A stretch of DNA of 64,000 bases from Desulfosudis oleivorans Hxd3 (GCF_000018405.1 NC_009943.1:3847001-3911000); one strand, 5' to 3'. Shown: positions 36,103-44,272, counted from the stretch's first letter. A program made the numbers and translations. The notes: a model not told the origin generated them from the sequence alone.

Positions 36103-37548
36103 TTACAGAAGTTTTGCCTCTTCTTTTCCGGCCGCCTTGAACCGGTTTTTGTCAATACCCAGGCGCTGCATCTTGTTATACAGGGCCCGGGTATGAATGC
36201 CCGCCATTCTGGCCGCCTCGCCCACCCGGCCCCGGGTCTCCCTTAACACCATCTGAAGGTAGGCCTGCTCCACCCGATCCATCACCTCCTGGCGCACCTG
36301 GGGCAGGGTCTTGCCCTTCCACGCGGCCGGATCCAGAGCCCCCTGGGTCATGGCGTCCTTTGAAAGGGCCGCCGGGGAATTAAAAATGTAGGGCAGGTCC
36401 TCAATGCCTATGATCTCCTGCGGGCAGAGCAGAATGGCCCGCTCAATCACGTTCATCAGCTCCCGCACGTTGCCCGGCCACTCGTACTGGCACAGGGCCG
36501 CCATGGCCGCCTCGGTGACCCCCCGAATCTCCTTGCCGATCTTGAGTTGGTAGTGTTCGATAAACCGGTGGACCATGCCGGGAATGTCCTCCTTGCGGTC
36601 CGACAGCGGCGGAATGGTCAGGGTGATCACGCCCAGCCGGTAAAACAGGTCTTTTCGAAAGGTCTGCTTTTCCACTGCCAGGGCCAGGTCCTGGTTGGTG
36701 GCGGCGATCACCCGAATGTCCACCCAGGTGGAACGTTCGCTGCCCACGGGCCGAATCTCGTAGTCCTGCAAAACCCGCAGCAGCTTGGCCTGAAGATGGA
36801 GCGGCATTTCGCCGATTTCATCTAAAAAAATGGTGCCGCCGTGGGCCATTTCAAAGGCTCCCCGCCGGGACCGGATGGCGCCGGTAAAAGCCCCCTCTTC
36901 GTGACCGAACAGTTCGCTTTCCAGCAACTGCTCCTGAAGGGCCGCCGCGTTCACCGCGGTAAAGGGCCCGGCCGACCGGGGGCTTTCCGAGTGAATGGCC
37001 CGGGCCAGGTGCTCCTTTCCCACCCCGGTCTCACCCAGGACCAGAAGCGGGGCATTGCTGGGAATCACCTTCCACACGTCCTCCATCAGCAACTGCATGC
37101 TCTGGCTCTGGGAGATAAAATCCCCCAGCTTGGGCGAAGCCTGGCCCCGGGCCGTGAGACGGGTCTTCTGAATCAGCTGGCGCCGGGACTCTAACGTGGA
37201 CTCAATGGCCTCGATCAGGCTTTTTCGGGAGATGCCGTCATACAGCACCACGTCGGCGCCGGCCCCCACCAACTGGGCATGCTCCTCGGAAGAATCGCTG
37301 TTGTGCAGGACCACCGTGGTGGGGGTTTCGGGCAGTTCGTTCAGCATGGCAATGCTGGATTCGATCTGGGCCGGCATAAAGGAGGCGCTGACCACGAGGA
37401 TGTCGCCGCAGCTGCGGATCACCCGCTGCCAGGGATTTTTCGCGTCCCCGCAGGTTTCCACCTGAACGTCATCAAACTGCTGAAACTGCTTGTCCATGTA
37501 GGTCTGAAGGTTACGGTTCTTGATGGCCAGCACCAGACGAATGAGCAT
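36103..37548 (-). CDS. Sigma-54-dependent transcriptional activator (Fis-type HTH)
   Basis: 481 residues. N-terminal about 130 residues look like a receiver-type fold (MLIRLVLAIKNRNLQTYMDK, DILVVSASFMPAQIESS), but the usual acidic pocket and phospho-Asp are not obvious, so it may sense something else. The AAA+ core has Walker A GETGVGKEH, the sigma-54-contacting GAFTGAI loop, Walker B GGTIFLDEIGEMP and the R-finger region. A C-terminal Fis-type HTH (GRVGEAARMAGIHTRALYNK) binds DNA. It is divergent from the SpeD-like operon, whose upstream region has a -24/-12 promoter, so it is the prime candidate regulator. Confidence 0.93.
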   Translation of the reverse strand: MLIRLVLAIKNRNLQTYMDKQFQQFDDVQVETCGDAKNPWQRVIRSCGDILVVSASFMPAQIESSIAMLNELPETPTTVVLHNSDSSEEHAQLVGAGADVVLYDGISRKSLIEAIESTLESRRQLIQKTRLTARGQASPKLGDFISQSQSMQLLMEDVWKVIPSNAPLLVLGETGVGKEHLARAIHSESPRSAGPFTAVNAAALQEQLLESELFGHEEGAFTGAIRSRRGAFEMAHGGTIFLDEIGEMPLHLQAKLLRVLQDYEIRPVGSERSTWVDIRVIAATNQDLALAVEKQTFRKDLFYRLGVITLTIPPLSDRKEDIPGMVHRFIEHYQLKIGKEIRGVTEAAMAALCQYEWPGNVRELMNVIERAILLCPQEIIGIEDLPYIFNSPAALSKDAMTQGALDPAAWKGKTLPQVRQEVMDRVEQAYLQMVLRETRGRVGEAARMAGIHTRALYNKMQRLGIDKNRFKAAGKEEAKLL

Positions 37549-37731
37549 GTTGTTTCCTTAAAAAAAGAATTTTATTGCCGAATTTATTCCACCATAAACC
37601 CACACGCGCAAACCGTCAAGCCCAAAAAAACGGGCTGGTTCAAAGAATCCCTATTGTTTTAAGATTGATATACAATTTACCGGATCAAACGGCCAAACCG
37701 GCCCGCAGGCGGTCCGATCCTGACGGCAGAA

Positions 37732-37753
37732 TTTAAGCTTTTTTATGCTTAAA
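37732..37753. promoter_or_regulatory. Candidate upstream activator site (inverted repeat)
   Basis: TTTAAGC-ttttttat-GCTTAAA, perfect 7-bp arms, centred about 135 bases upstream of the -12 GC. That is the usual distance for an enhancer bound by a Fis-type sigma-54 activator dimer. No footprint evidence; an AT-rich hairpin of other meaning is possible. Confidence 0.45.
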
Positions 37754-37861
37754 ATAATCAAAAACAGCAAAACAATACCTGTTTTTCTCTGGCTTTCATC
37801 TTTATTTCCGGGACTTTTTAACAAACCCTATTGATTCCAGACACCTAAAAACAATTAATTT

Positions 37862-37880
37862 TTTGGCACAAAAAGTGCTT
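37862..37880 (+). promoter_or_regulatory. Sigma-54 (-24/-12) promoter
   Basis: TTTGGCACAAAAAGTGCTT carries GG at 37865-37866 and GC at 37877-37878 with exactly ten bases between, and matches TGGCAC-N5-TGC. Predicted transcription start is near 37889-37890, leaving a leader of about 88 bases to the SpeD-like start codon at 37978. The divergent neighbour encodes a sigma-54 activator. Confidence 0.85.
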
Positions 37881-37977
37881 TATGTTCCTCAAAGACACCT
37901 TCGGCATAAAAGCAGGGACACTTTCGCCCGACACCGAACAGACAACCTTTCATATATATTACAAGGAGACACAGCCC

Positions 37978-38403
37978 ATGAGCGCACTGGCACTGAAACG
38001 GCAGGAGGCTTTTGAACCCGTCGCGTCATCCCCCAAAGCCTTCGAAACCCAGCAGGTATGGGGCATTGCTTCGGCCATTGATATCTACAACTGCAATCCG
38101 GACACCATTCGGGACGCTGACGCCATTCGCCGGTTCGTGGTGGAGCTGTGCGACCTGATCGAGATGCGGCGGTTCGGCGAAACCCAGGTGGTCCACTTTG
38201 GTGAAGACGAGCGCGTGGCCGGCTACTCCATGGTGCAGCTGATCGAGACCTCCCTGATTTCGGGCCATTTTGCCAACCTGACCAATGCCGTGTACCTGGA
38301 CGTGTTCAGCTGCAAGGCCTATGACCCGGAAACGGTCCGACGCTTTGCCCAGAACTACTTCGGCGGTACTCACAGCGCGATCAATGTCACCATGCGCCAC
38401 TGA
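37978..38403 (+). CDS. SpeD-like pyruvoyl-type decarboxylase (AdoMetDC homolog, possibly neofunctionalised)
   Basis: 141 residues, the length of a prokaryotic AdoMet decarboxylase proenzyme. The self-processing and catalytic residues line up by spacing: Ser92 (site of the pyruvoyl group), His97 five residues later (TSLISGHF) and Cys112 fifteen after that (VYLDVFSCK). The usual E-S-H-I-S-I-H-T-W-P-E block is replaced by IETSLISGHFANLT: the residue before the serine is Thr instead of Glu, and the TWPE segment is lost. SpeD homologs with altered pockets are reported to decarboxylate ornithine or arginine instead of AdoMet. AAGGAG precedes ATG 37978; transcription is probably sigma-54 dependent. 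No spermidine synthase is nearby. Confidence 0.8.
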   Translation: MSALALKRQEAFEPVASSPKAFETQQVWGIASAIDIYNCNPDTIRDADAIRRFVVELCDLIEMRRFGETQVVHFGEDERVAGYSMVQLIETSLISGHFANLTNAVYLDVFSCKAYDPETVRRFAQNYFGGTHSAINVTMRH

Positions 38404-38659
38404 TCCGCATATTTCATGAAATTTTTCGACATTGATGGGTATTTACCTCAAACACAGATAGTTTTTGAATGCACAGCCTGTCGTGAGCTGCTTGAGGTAT
38501 TTTACGCCAATTTTATGTCGAAAATTTTCACCCTTCGGGCGAGCCGCCTTGCCCGCATCTGCTCTCGTTGCGGCATACTCGCGGTAGATTGACTACAGCT
38601 TCGCATGCCGCGCCTTGCATCTGCGGCCAAATCAACTCGTGAAATATACGGGCGAATCC
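38404..38659. repeat. CATGAAAT-type repeats between the SpeD-like and GNAT genes
   Basis: Begins with an ATTTCATGAAATTTTTCGAC element (38411-38430) and ends with a related longer element (38583-38652: 'tagattgactacag ... ctgcggccaa' then CTCGTGAAATATACGGGC) that also occurs at 24042-24106. The two are in opposite orientation. No small gene is convincing in the 256 bases, and the spacing does not by itself break the operon. Confidence 0.7.
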
Positions 38660-39595
38660 ATGAACGGAGTGCGTGTCGTTTCTGATCCTGAGGCCTGCCG
38701 GGATGTGTGGGAGCGCCTCTGGCCGCAGCAGTGCGTTTTTGACCTCTGGCCGGTGCGGGCCTGTTTTGCCCGGCACTTTGACCGGCCCTCTTTTTTTATC
38801 ACCGGGGAGGCGGCGGAGTTCCGCCGCCCTTTTCTTCTGGCCCTCTCCTGGATTGAGGAGGAGGGCTATTTCGGCCATTTTCCCGGCGAGACCTGGCAGG
38901 GCAAAACCTGGATCGAGCAGAACAAAATCATCGGGTGGGAATCTTTTCCCGTTGAATCCGTGATAAACGCCGTGGACGGCAAAATTAAAATCCGGTATCT
39001 TGATGCCGATTTTCTGCCGTCATGGAACTCACCACCCCGTGTGGATGAAACCGGCTACCTTTTTTATCCGCCGGCCCATGATTTTTCCTTTGAGCGCTAC
39101 CGGCAGTGCTTTCCCGGAAAGTCGAGAAAAAAACTGGACCAGGAGATGGCCCGGATTGAGGCCCTGGGGGTCTCTTTTCACCACGACGACCCGGCCGACA
39201 TCGGCCCCATGATGGAAATGAATCTTTCCGCCTTTGGCCCAATGTCCTATTTTTACGACCCCCGGTTTTTTGCCGCCTTTGTCGACATGATCGACTTTTT
39301 TCAAAAACGGGGCATGCTGCGCATCACGTCGGTTAAAATCGGGGGCCGGCTGGCGGCCGTGGATGTCGGGGCCGTGTGGAACAACACCTACACGGTCATG
39401 GCCGGCGGCACGGACCCGGAGTTTACCGGCGTGGCCAAGCTGATCAATTTTCATCACATAAAATGGGCCTGCGAAAAGCGACTGGCATCGGTGGATTTTC
39501 TCTGCGGCGACTTTTCCTGGAAATCGCGGTTCCGCCTGACCGAACGGCCCCTTTACCAGCTTTGCCTGCCGGACACGGCCGACGAGCCGTCGTAA
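38660..39595 (+). CDS. GNAT-fold acyltransferase of the CelD/FemAB-like type
   Basis: 311 residues from ATG 38660, which lies 7 bases after a repeat element; the frame is open 45 bases further upstream but only through that repeat. The second half has the pattern of the BioF2/CelD acetyltransferase domain: VKIGGRLAAVDVGAVWNNTY, VMAGGTDPEFTGVAKLINFH, WACEKRLASVDFLCGDFSWK and FRLTERPLYQL. Members transfer acyl or aminoacyl groups to amines, often onto peptidoglycan or lipid-linked acceptors. The N-terminal half (FDLWPVRACFARHF, LALSWIEEEGYFGHFPGETW) also recurs in such proteins. In this cluster an amine made by one of the two decarboxylases is a plausible acceptor (inference). Confidence 0.75.
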   Translation: MNGVRVVSDPEACRDVWERLWPQQCVFDLWPVRACFARHFDRPSFFITGEAAEFRRPFLLALSWIEEEGYFGHFPGETWQGKTWIEQNKIIGWESFPVESVINAVDGKIKIRYLDADFLPSWNSPPRVDETGYLFYPPAHDFSFERYRQCFPGKSRKKLDQEMARIEALGVSFHHDDPADIGPMMEMNLSAFGPMSYFYDPRFFAAFVDMIDFFQKRGMLRITSVKIGGRLAAVDVGAVWNNTYTVMAGGTDPEFTGVAKLINFHHIKWACEKRLASVDFLCGDFSWKSRFRLTERPLYQLCLPDTADEPS

Positions 39596-39845
39596 AGACA
39601 ATTCGATACCGATAGCGATACCGATCCCGATAGCGATAGGATTTGAATAAACAGCAGGAGATCCGTCCGGTCATGACTAAAACCGTCACTGGACAATAAT
39701 GACCCCAAACAGGAAGCTGGCCCGGATATTTCATGAAATTTTTCGATATAAAATTGGCTCACAAAGCCTCAAATCGTTCGTGACGGCATGTCTTTTTAAA
39801 AGCGCCTGATTTCTATTCCAACATTTGAATTTTATATAAAAGCTT
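39596..39845. repeat. Hexamer array and long inverted repeat upstream of the ATP-grasp gene
   Basis: A forward GATNNC array (about 39603-39638) is followed by the left arm of a 27-bp inverted repeat at 39721-39747 (CCCGGATATTTCATGAAATT then TTTCGAT). Its right arm, 39852-39878, lies inside the start of the next gene and matches in 26 of 27 positions. About 100 bases lie between the arms. No gene seen. Confidence 0.85.
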
Positions 39846-41144
39846 ATGAACATCGAAAAATTTCATGAAATATTCGGGGCAATTGTGTCAACCGACACCC
39901 GTGTACTGGTGGTGGGCACCACCTCCGACTATGTCGACTGGATTCGACGCGCAGCGCCCGGCCGGGCGCTGTTTTTGACCGACCCGGTGCTTCGGCAAAA
40001 GGCAAAAGAGCCGGCACCCGGTCCGGACGAGGAGGTGTGCGGCGACCTGGAGCGGCCGGAGCGTCTCCTTGAAGCCCTGTCGGCCCACACCCGGCAGCGG
40101 GGCCTTGCCATTGACGGCGTGGCCTGCTTTGACTGCGAGTCCCTGCCGGTTGCCGCTTTTCTTGCGCAACAGCTTGGCCTTGACTTTGTGTCGCCCGCGG
40201 CAGTGGCCGCCTGCCGGGACAAGTACGCATCCAAACGACTGTGGTGGGAAAAGGGTGTTTTGTGCCCTGCTTTTGCCCCGGTTTTTTCCAAAGCCGACGC
40301 CGTCGCCTTTTTTGAGGCCCACGGAACCTGCGTGATCAAGCCGGTATCCGGCGCGGGCAGCGAACTGGTGTTCTGCTGCGACACGAAAGAAGCCTGCGGC
40401 CATGCCTTTGGTCTTGTCAAAGAGGGCCTGTTGCGCCGGGCCCACACCCGCCTCTATCACACCCCCGATAACAGCGCGGCGATTGTTGCCGAAACATGGC
40501 TTACCGGCCCGGAGTTCAGCTGCGACTTTCTGGTCGATGGGGGCCGGGCCGTGATCGTGCGGCTGACAAAAAAAATTGTCGCGCCTGATATCGCTTTCGG
40601 CACCGCCATGGCTTATGTGCTGATCAACCGGCTGCCGGGGCTTGAAAATCATGCGCTGGCCCGGCACCTGGCCGCCGGGGCCGGGGCACTGGGCATTGAC
40701 CGGGCCCTGTGCATGGCCGATTTTGTGCTTGAAAACGGCCGGCCGGCCTTTCTGGAGATCACCCCCCGGCCCGGCGGCGACTGCCTGCCGGACCTGGTCC
40801 GCCATGGCCTGGGCATTGACACCCTCTTGCTGGACCTGGACCTGGCTCAGCACCGGCCCCTGCCGAAAGCGTTCGGCCCGCCCGTTGCCCCCATGGCCGG
40901 GCTTCGGTTTCACGCGCGTCAGGCCGGGGTGTTGACAACCATCGACTGGTCCCGGGTTGCCGCCGCTCCCGGGGTCCGGGAGGTGACGGGCCTGCAACAG
41001 CCCGGCCATACCATTGTGCTGCCGCCGGACGATTATGATTCATTTCTGCTGGGAAGCGCCATCTTTGCCCTTAAAAATCCGGCTGACCCGGCCGAAGAAT
41101 GCCAGGCCCTGTTAACCCGCCTGATCGTGGAGATTGCCCCATGA
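39846..41144 (+). CDS. ATP-grasp ligase
   Basis: 432 residues. The N-terminal Rossmann-like domain (RVLVVGTTSDYVDWIRRA, GVACFDCESLPVAAFLAQQL) leads to the ATP-grasp core: DKYASKRLWWEKG, ATP-binding Lys in CVIKPVSGAGSELVF, and Mg ligands in PAFLEITPRPGGDCLPDLV. It resembles amino-acid/dipeptide ligases (BacD or carnosine-synthase type) more than biotin-carboxylase types. These join a carboxylate to an amine via an acyl-phosphate. The first 11 residues (MNIEKFHEIFG) are encoded by a repeat arm with no Shine-Dalgarno before ATG 39846; GTG 39885, preceded by CGGGG, is a serious alternative start. It overlaps the decarboxylase gene by 4 bases. Confidence 0.85.
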   Translation: MNIEKFHEIFGAIVSTDTRVLVVGTTSDYVDWIRRAAPGRALFLTDPVLRQKAKEPAPGPDEEVCGDLERPERLLEALSAHTRQRGLAIDGVACFDCESLPVAAFLAQQLGLDFVSPAAVAACRDKYASKRLWWEKGVLCPAFAPVFSKADAVAFFEAHGTCVIKPVSGAGSELVFCCDTKEACGHAFGLVKEGLLRRAHTRLYHTPDNSAAIVAETWLTGPEFSCDFLVDGGRAVIVRLTKKIVAPDIAFGTAMAYVLINRLPGLENHALARHLAAGAGALGIDRALCMADFVLENGRPAFLEITPRPGGDCLPDLVRHGLGIDTLLLDLDLAQHRPLPKAFGPPVAPMAGLRFHARQAGVLTTIDWSRVAAAPGVREVTGLQQPGHTIVLPPDDYDSFLLGSAIFALKNPADPAEECQALLTRLIVEIAP

Positions 41145-42403
41145 CCACACACCCTGACGTCGACGCCTCTCTGCTGCTGCCGCCCGACGAACTGGCCGCC
41201 TTTGTACAGCCCTATCTGGACCGGCGCCAGGCGTATCTGGACCTTGCCGCTACCCACGGCTCGCCCCTGTATGTGCTGGAACCGGACGTGCTGGTCCGGC
41301 AGGCACAGGCCTTTCAGGGCGCCTTTTCCGCGAAGCTGCCCGACCCCGGTTTTTTTTTCGCCGTTAAAAGCAACAACTGCCCGGAGGTGTCAAAAACACT
41401 GGTTTCCTGCGGTTTTGGCCTGGATGTGTCCAGCGGCGAGGAACTGGCCATGGCGCTGGACACCGAGGCAACGACCATCGTTTTCAGCGGCCCGGGAAAA
41501 ACCACTGAAGAACTGGCCCTGGCCGTTGCAAACAGGGGCCGGGTCACGGTGCTGATCGACAGCTTCGGCGAGATGGAGCGGCTGGAGGCGGTGGCCGCTA
41601 CCGCGCAAACAACCGTTTTGGCCGGAGTGCGGCTGACCACCGCGGCCGACGGGCTGTGGCGCAAGTTCGGCATTCTGCCCGAACGCCTGGCCGATTTTTA
41701 TGAGACCTCAAAAACATGCGGTCATGTCAACCTGGCGGGATTGCAGTTTCACACCAGCTGGAACCTGGACCCCAAGGCTCACGTGGCCTTTATTGAGCGC
41801 CTGGGCGCGGTGCTGGCCCGCATGCCGATAACCTTTATCCGGCAACTGGCGTTTATCGACATCGGCGGCGGCTTCTGGCCGGAGCAAGGCGAATGGCTTC
41901 ACCACCCGGAGGGTACACCCGCGGACCCAAAAACATCATTTTCCCATGTGCGGCCCCACTTTCGCCTTCCGGCCCGGCCCATCACCGATTTTGCCGGGGC
42001 CATCGGCGAGGCGGTGCGCCGTCATATTTTTCCCGTGGCCGATGTCCGCATCTGCATGGAGCCGGGCCGGTGGGTCTGCCATCCGGCCATGCAGCTTCTG
42101 ATGCGGGTGATCGACAGAAAGGCCGACGACCTTGTGGTGACCGACGCCGGCACCAATGCCATCGGGTGGGAGCGGTTTGAAACCGACTATTTCCCGGTCT
42201 TAAACCTCTCCCGGCCGGACACACGCGAACAGCCCTGCCTTATTCTGGGTTCCCTGTGCACCCCCCATGACGTGTGGGGATTTGGCTACTTCGGCAAGAA
42301 TATCGCAGAAGGCGACATCCTGCTGATTCCGGCCCAGGGAGCCTACACCTACAGCCTGCGCCAGAACTTTATCAAGCCCCTGCCCCGCCTTGTAATCCTG
42401 TGA
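41141..42403 (+). CDS. PLP-dependent amino-acid decarboxylase, Orn/DAP/Arg decarboxylase fold type III
   Basis: 420 residues. The PLP lysine is Lys76 in GFFFAVKSNN. Also present: GFGLDVSSGEELAMAL, WRKFGI (SKFG-like), QFHTSWN in place of the HIGSQ loop, DIGGGFWPEQGEW (the glycine-rich phosphate loop), the EPGRWVCHPA motif, the active-site Cys-x3-Asp in LCTPHDVWG, and QGAYTYSLRQNF. It is an alpha/beta barrel enzyme of the lysA/nspC group. The altered HTSW loop suggests a substrate other than meso-DAP, possibly a conjugate. There is no other lysine-biosynthesis gene nearby. It overlaps the ATP-grasp gene (ATGA) and ends the cluster. Confidence 0.88.
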   Translation: MTTHPDVDASLLLPPDELAAFVQPYLDRRQAYLDLAATHGSPLYVLEPDVLVRQAQAFQGAFSAKLPDPGFFFAVKSNNCPEVSKTLVSCGFGLDVSSGEELAMALDTEATTIVFSGPGKTTEELALAVANRGRVTVLIDSFGEMERLEAVAATAQTTVLAGVRLTTAADGLWRKFGILPERLADFYETSKTCGHVNLAGLQFHTSWNLDPKAHVAFIERLGAVLARMPITFIRQLAFIDIGGGFWPEQGEWLHHPEGTPADPKTSFSHVRPHFRLPARPITDFAGAIGEAVRRHIFPVADVRICMEPGRWVCHPAMQLLMRVIDRKADDLVVTDAGTNAIGWERFETDYFPVLNLSRPDTREQPCLILGSLCTPHDVWGFGYFGKNIAEGDILLIPAQGAYTYSLRQNFIKPLPRLVIL

Positions 42404-42932
42404 CCGGAAGCGTGCAGGGATTCGATCACGGGGAGTTAGGGGCAACGCTGTGCCTGCTTGTCCAAATCGGGATCGGGATCGAATTGACTGTACTGCCATC
42501 CAAGACGTGGTCATTACCCGGCCTGTGTGTCCGCCATAGCCCGCGGGGCGAAGGCCGGGCGATGACGGAGAGAGGGTGCCATTGCGAGGAGCAACGCGAC
42601 GAGGCAATCTCCTCCGCTTCCGAACAAGATTGCTTCGCTTCGCTCGCAATGACACAACTTGCGTTCAGGATTGCTTCGCTTCGCTCAATGACGCGTGCGA
42701 CGGGTGGCACGGGCGCCCATCAACAGCCGAGCCAGGTCAAGCGCTGCTGGTCCGATTTCGATACCGATCCCGATAGCGATCTCGATAAAATTTGAAGTTG
42801 CGCCTTTTTTCTCCATCGGCGGCCTCAATAGCCACCTTCTATTTCATTTATATTATCTATTTTACATATCGATTGTATCTATGAAAAGATAACAGCCTGT
42901 CTTTACCCGTATACAGGCGGCATGGAGGCTCC
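42404..42932. repeat. Intergenic repeat mosaic before the selenium cluster
   Basis: No gene seen. A reverse hexamer array (about 42464-42484), a diverged attacccgg...ccgggcgatgac hairpin element (42511-42563), three 'cattgcgaggagcaacgcgac' / 'gattgcttcgcttcgctc' repeats in both orientations (42578-42692), and a forward GATNNC array (about 42754-42788). The outer arrays face each other. From 42800 to 42915 the sequence turns AT-rich and probably holds the promoter of the selenium operon, but I see no confident -35/-10 pair. Confidence 0.82.
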
Positions 42933-43145
42933 ATGAAGCTGATGTTTATCTGCCCTGTTTACAACAGAATATTTGAAAGCGCTGCCTTTCACATCGTGGA
43001 AAACAAGGGAATTGTACCGGCGGCAAACGGGGGCAAAACCCTGGACGCGAAAGTGGCCCTCGACGAGCCCTGCCCGTTCTGCGGCAACACGCACGTGTTT
43101 CGCGCAGAGGAACTGCCCTGCCCGTTGACGGGCAGGCTGTCATAA
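42933..43145 (+). CDS. Small zinc-ribbon-like protein of the selenium cluster
   Basis: 70 residues, behind GGAGG at 42921-42930. It carries a CPFCGNTH knuckle (residues 48-55) and another Cys-Pro near each end (FICPVY, LPCPLTG), so a metal site is likely though the first pair lacks its second cysteine. I do not recognise a named function. It ends 22 bases before yedE, so it is in the same operon, and small cysteine-rich partners of YedE could handle selenium or sulfur species (inference). Confidence 0.72.
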   Translation: MKLMFICPVYNRIFESAAFHIVENKGIVPAANGGKTLDAKVALDEPCPFCGNTHVFRAEELPCPLTGRLS

Positions 43146-43167
43146 ACCACCATCAGGAGGAGGATTC

Positions 43168-44259
43168 ATGCAACAGAAAAACTGGTTGGCCACCCGCTGG
43201 GGGGTCATCGGCGTTGGCGCTGTTATCGGCGTACTGGCGCCGCTGCTTCAGAAACTGGGAAACCCCGGAAACATGGGGATCTGCGTGGCCTGCTTTGAGC
43301 GCGACATATCCGGCAGCCTGGGCCTTCACCGGGCTGCCGTGGTCCAGTACATGCGGCCGGAAATCATCGGATTTGTGCTGGGATCACTGGTGGCGGCGTA
43401 CCTGTTTAAGGAGTTCCGGCCCCGGTCCGGGTCGGCCCCGTTTGTACGGTTCGTGCTGGGCGTGTTTGCCATGATCGGGGCACTGGTGTTTCTGGGCTGC
43501 CCGTGGCGGGCCGTGCTGCGGCTGGCCGGCGGCGACGGCAACGCCATTTTGGGCCTGCTGGGCCTGACCTTCGGCATCTGGATCGGCACCCGGTTTCTCA
43601 AAGGCGGCTACAACCTGGGCCGGTCTTACAAGACCCACTCCTCCGCGGGATGGATGCTGCCCCTGGTGATGCTGGGGTTTTTCGCCCTGATGCTGATCTT
43701 TCCCCAGGTTTCCGGCCAGGCCCAGAGCGGGGTCCTGTTTTACAGCGTCAAAGGCCCGGGCGCTGCCCACGCGCCCCTGGTCATATCCCTGGTCATCGGC
43801 CTGGGCGTGGGGTTTCTGGCCCAGCGAAGCCGGTTCTGCACCATGGGCGCCATTCGGGACACGGTTCTTTTCGGCCAGACCCACCTTTTGGGCGGCTTTA
43901 TCGCCCTGCTGGTGGTGGCCTTTGGCGTCAACCTGGTGCTGGGACAGTTCAAGATGGGGTTTGCCGGTCAGCCCGTGGCCCACACTCTGCATGTCTGGAA
44001 CTTTCTGGGCATGGCCCTGGCCGGCCTTGCCTTTGCCCTGGCCGGCGGATGCCCGGGCCGCCAGCTTTTTCTGGCCGGTGAAGGAGACGGCGATGCCGCG
44101 GTCTTTGTGATGGGCATGATCGTGGGCGCCGCCTTTGCCCACAACTTCGGCCTGGCCAGCTCCCCCGCCGGGCTTGGCCCCCACGGCGTTGCCGCGGTGG
44201 TTGTGGGGTTTTTCGTCTGCCTGTTTATCGGGTTTACCATGAGAAAAAGAATTGCATAA
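43168..44259 (+). CDS. yedE: YedE-family putative selenium transporter
   Basis: 363 residues, about ten membrane spans, start behind GGAGGAGG. It belongs to the YeeE/YedE fold of thiosulfate/sulfur-compound channels. Conserved cysteines lie in MGICVACFERD, FLGCPWRAVLR, RSRFCTMGAIRD and AGGCPGRQLFL, the positions expected to relay a chalcogen through the membrane. The subfamily is linked to selenium metabolism by gene neighbourhood. Here it sits with a TusA-like protein and selD, which supports that reading. Confidence 0.92.
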   Translation: MQQKNWLATRWGVIGVGAVIGVLAPLLQKLGNPGNMGICVACFERDISGSLGLHRAAVVQYMRPEIIGFVLGSLVAAYLFKEFRPRSGSAPFVRFVLGVFAMIGALVFLGCPWRAVLRLAGGDGNAILGLLGLTFGIWIGTRFLKGGYNLGRSYKTHSSAGWMLPLVMLGFFALMLIFPQVSGQAQSGVLFYSVKGPGAAHAPLVISLVIGLGVGFLAQRSRFCTMGAIRDTVLFGQTHLLGGFIALLVVAFGVNLVLGQFKMGFAGQPVAHTLHVWNFLGMALAGLAFALAGGCPGRQLFLAGEGDGDAAVFVMGMIVGAAFAHNFGLASSPAGLGPHGVAAVVVGFFVCLFIGFTMRKRIA

Positions 44260-44272
44260 AGGAGGCTGTAAA

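Larger units (their letters stand above)
37549..37977. other. Divergent regulatory region of the SpeD-like operon
   Basis: AT-rich for this window and free of genes. It holds the promoter side of the sigma-54 activator gene (minus strand), an inverted repeat at 37732-37753, the -24/-12 promoter at 37862-37880, and a leader of about 90 bases ending in AAGGAG ahead of ATG 37978. An in-frame ATG at 37882 lies at or upstream of the predicted transcription start and is not the real start. Confidence 0.75.

Noticed and set aside
37882-37977. An earlier in-frame ATG start for the SpeD-like gene
   Set aside because: It lies at or before the predicted sigma-54 transcription start and has no ribosome-binding site, while ATG 37978 is preceded by AAGGAG.
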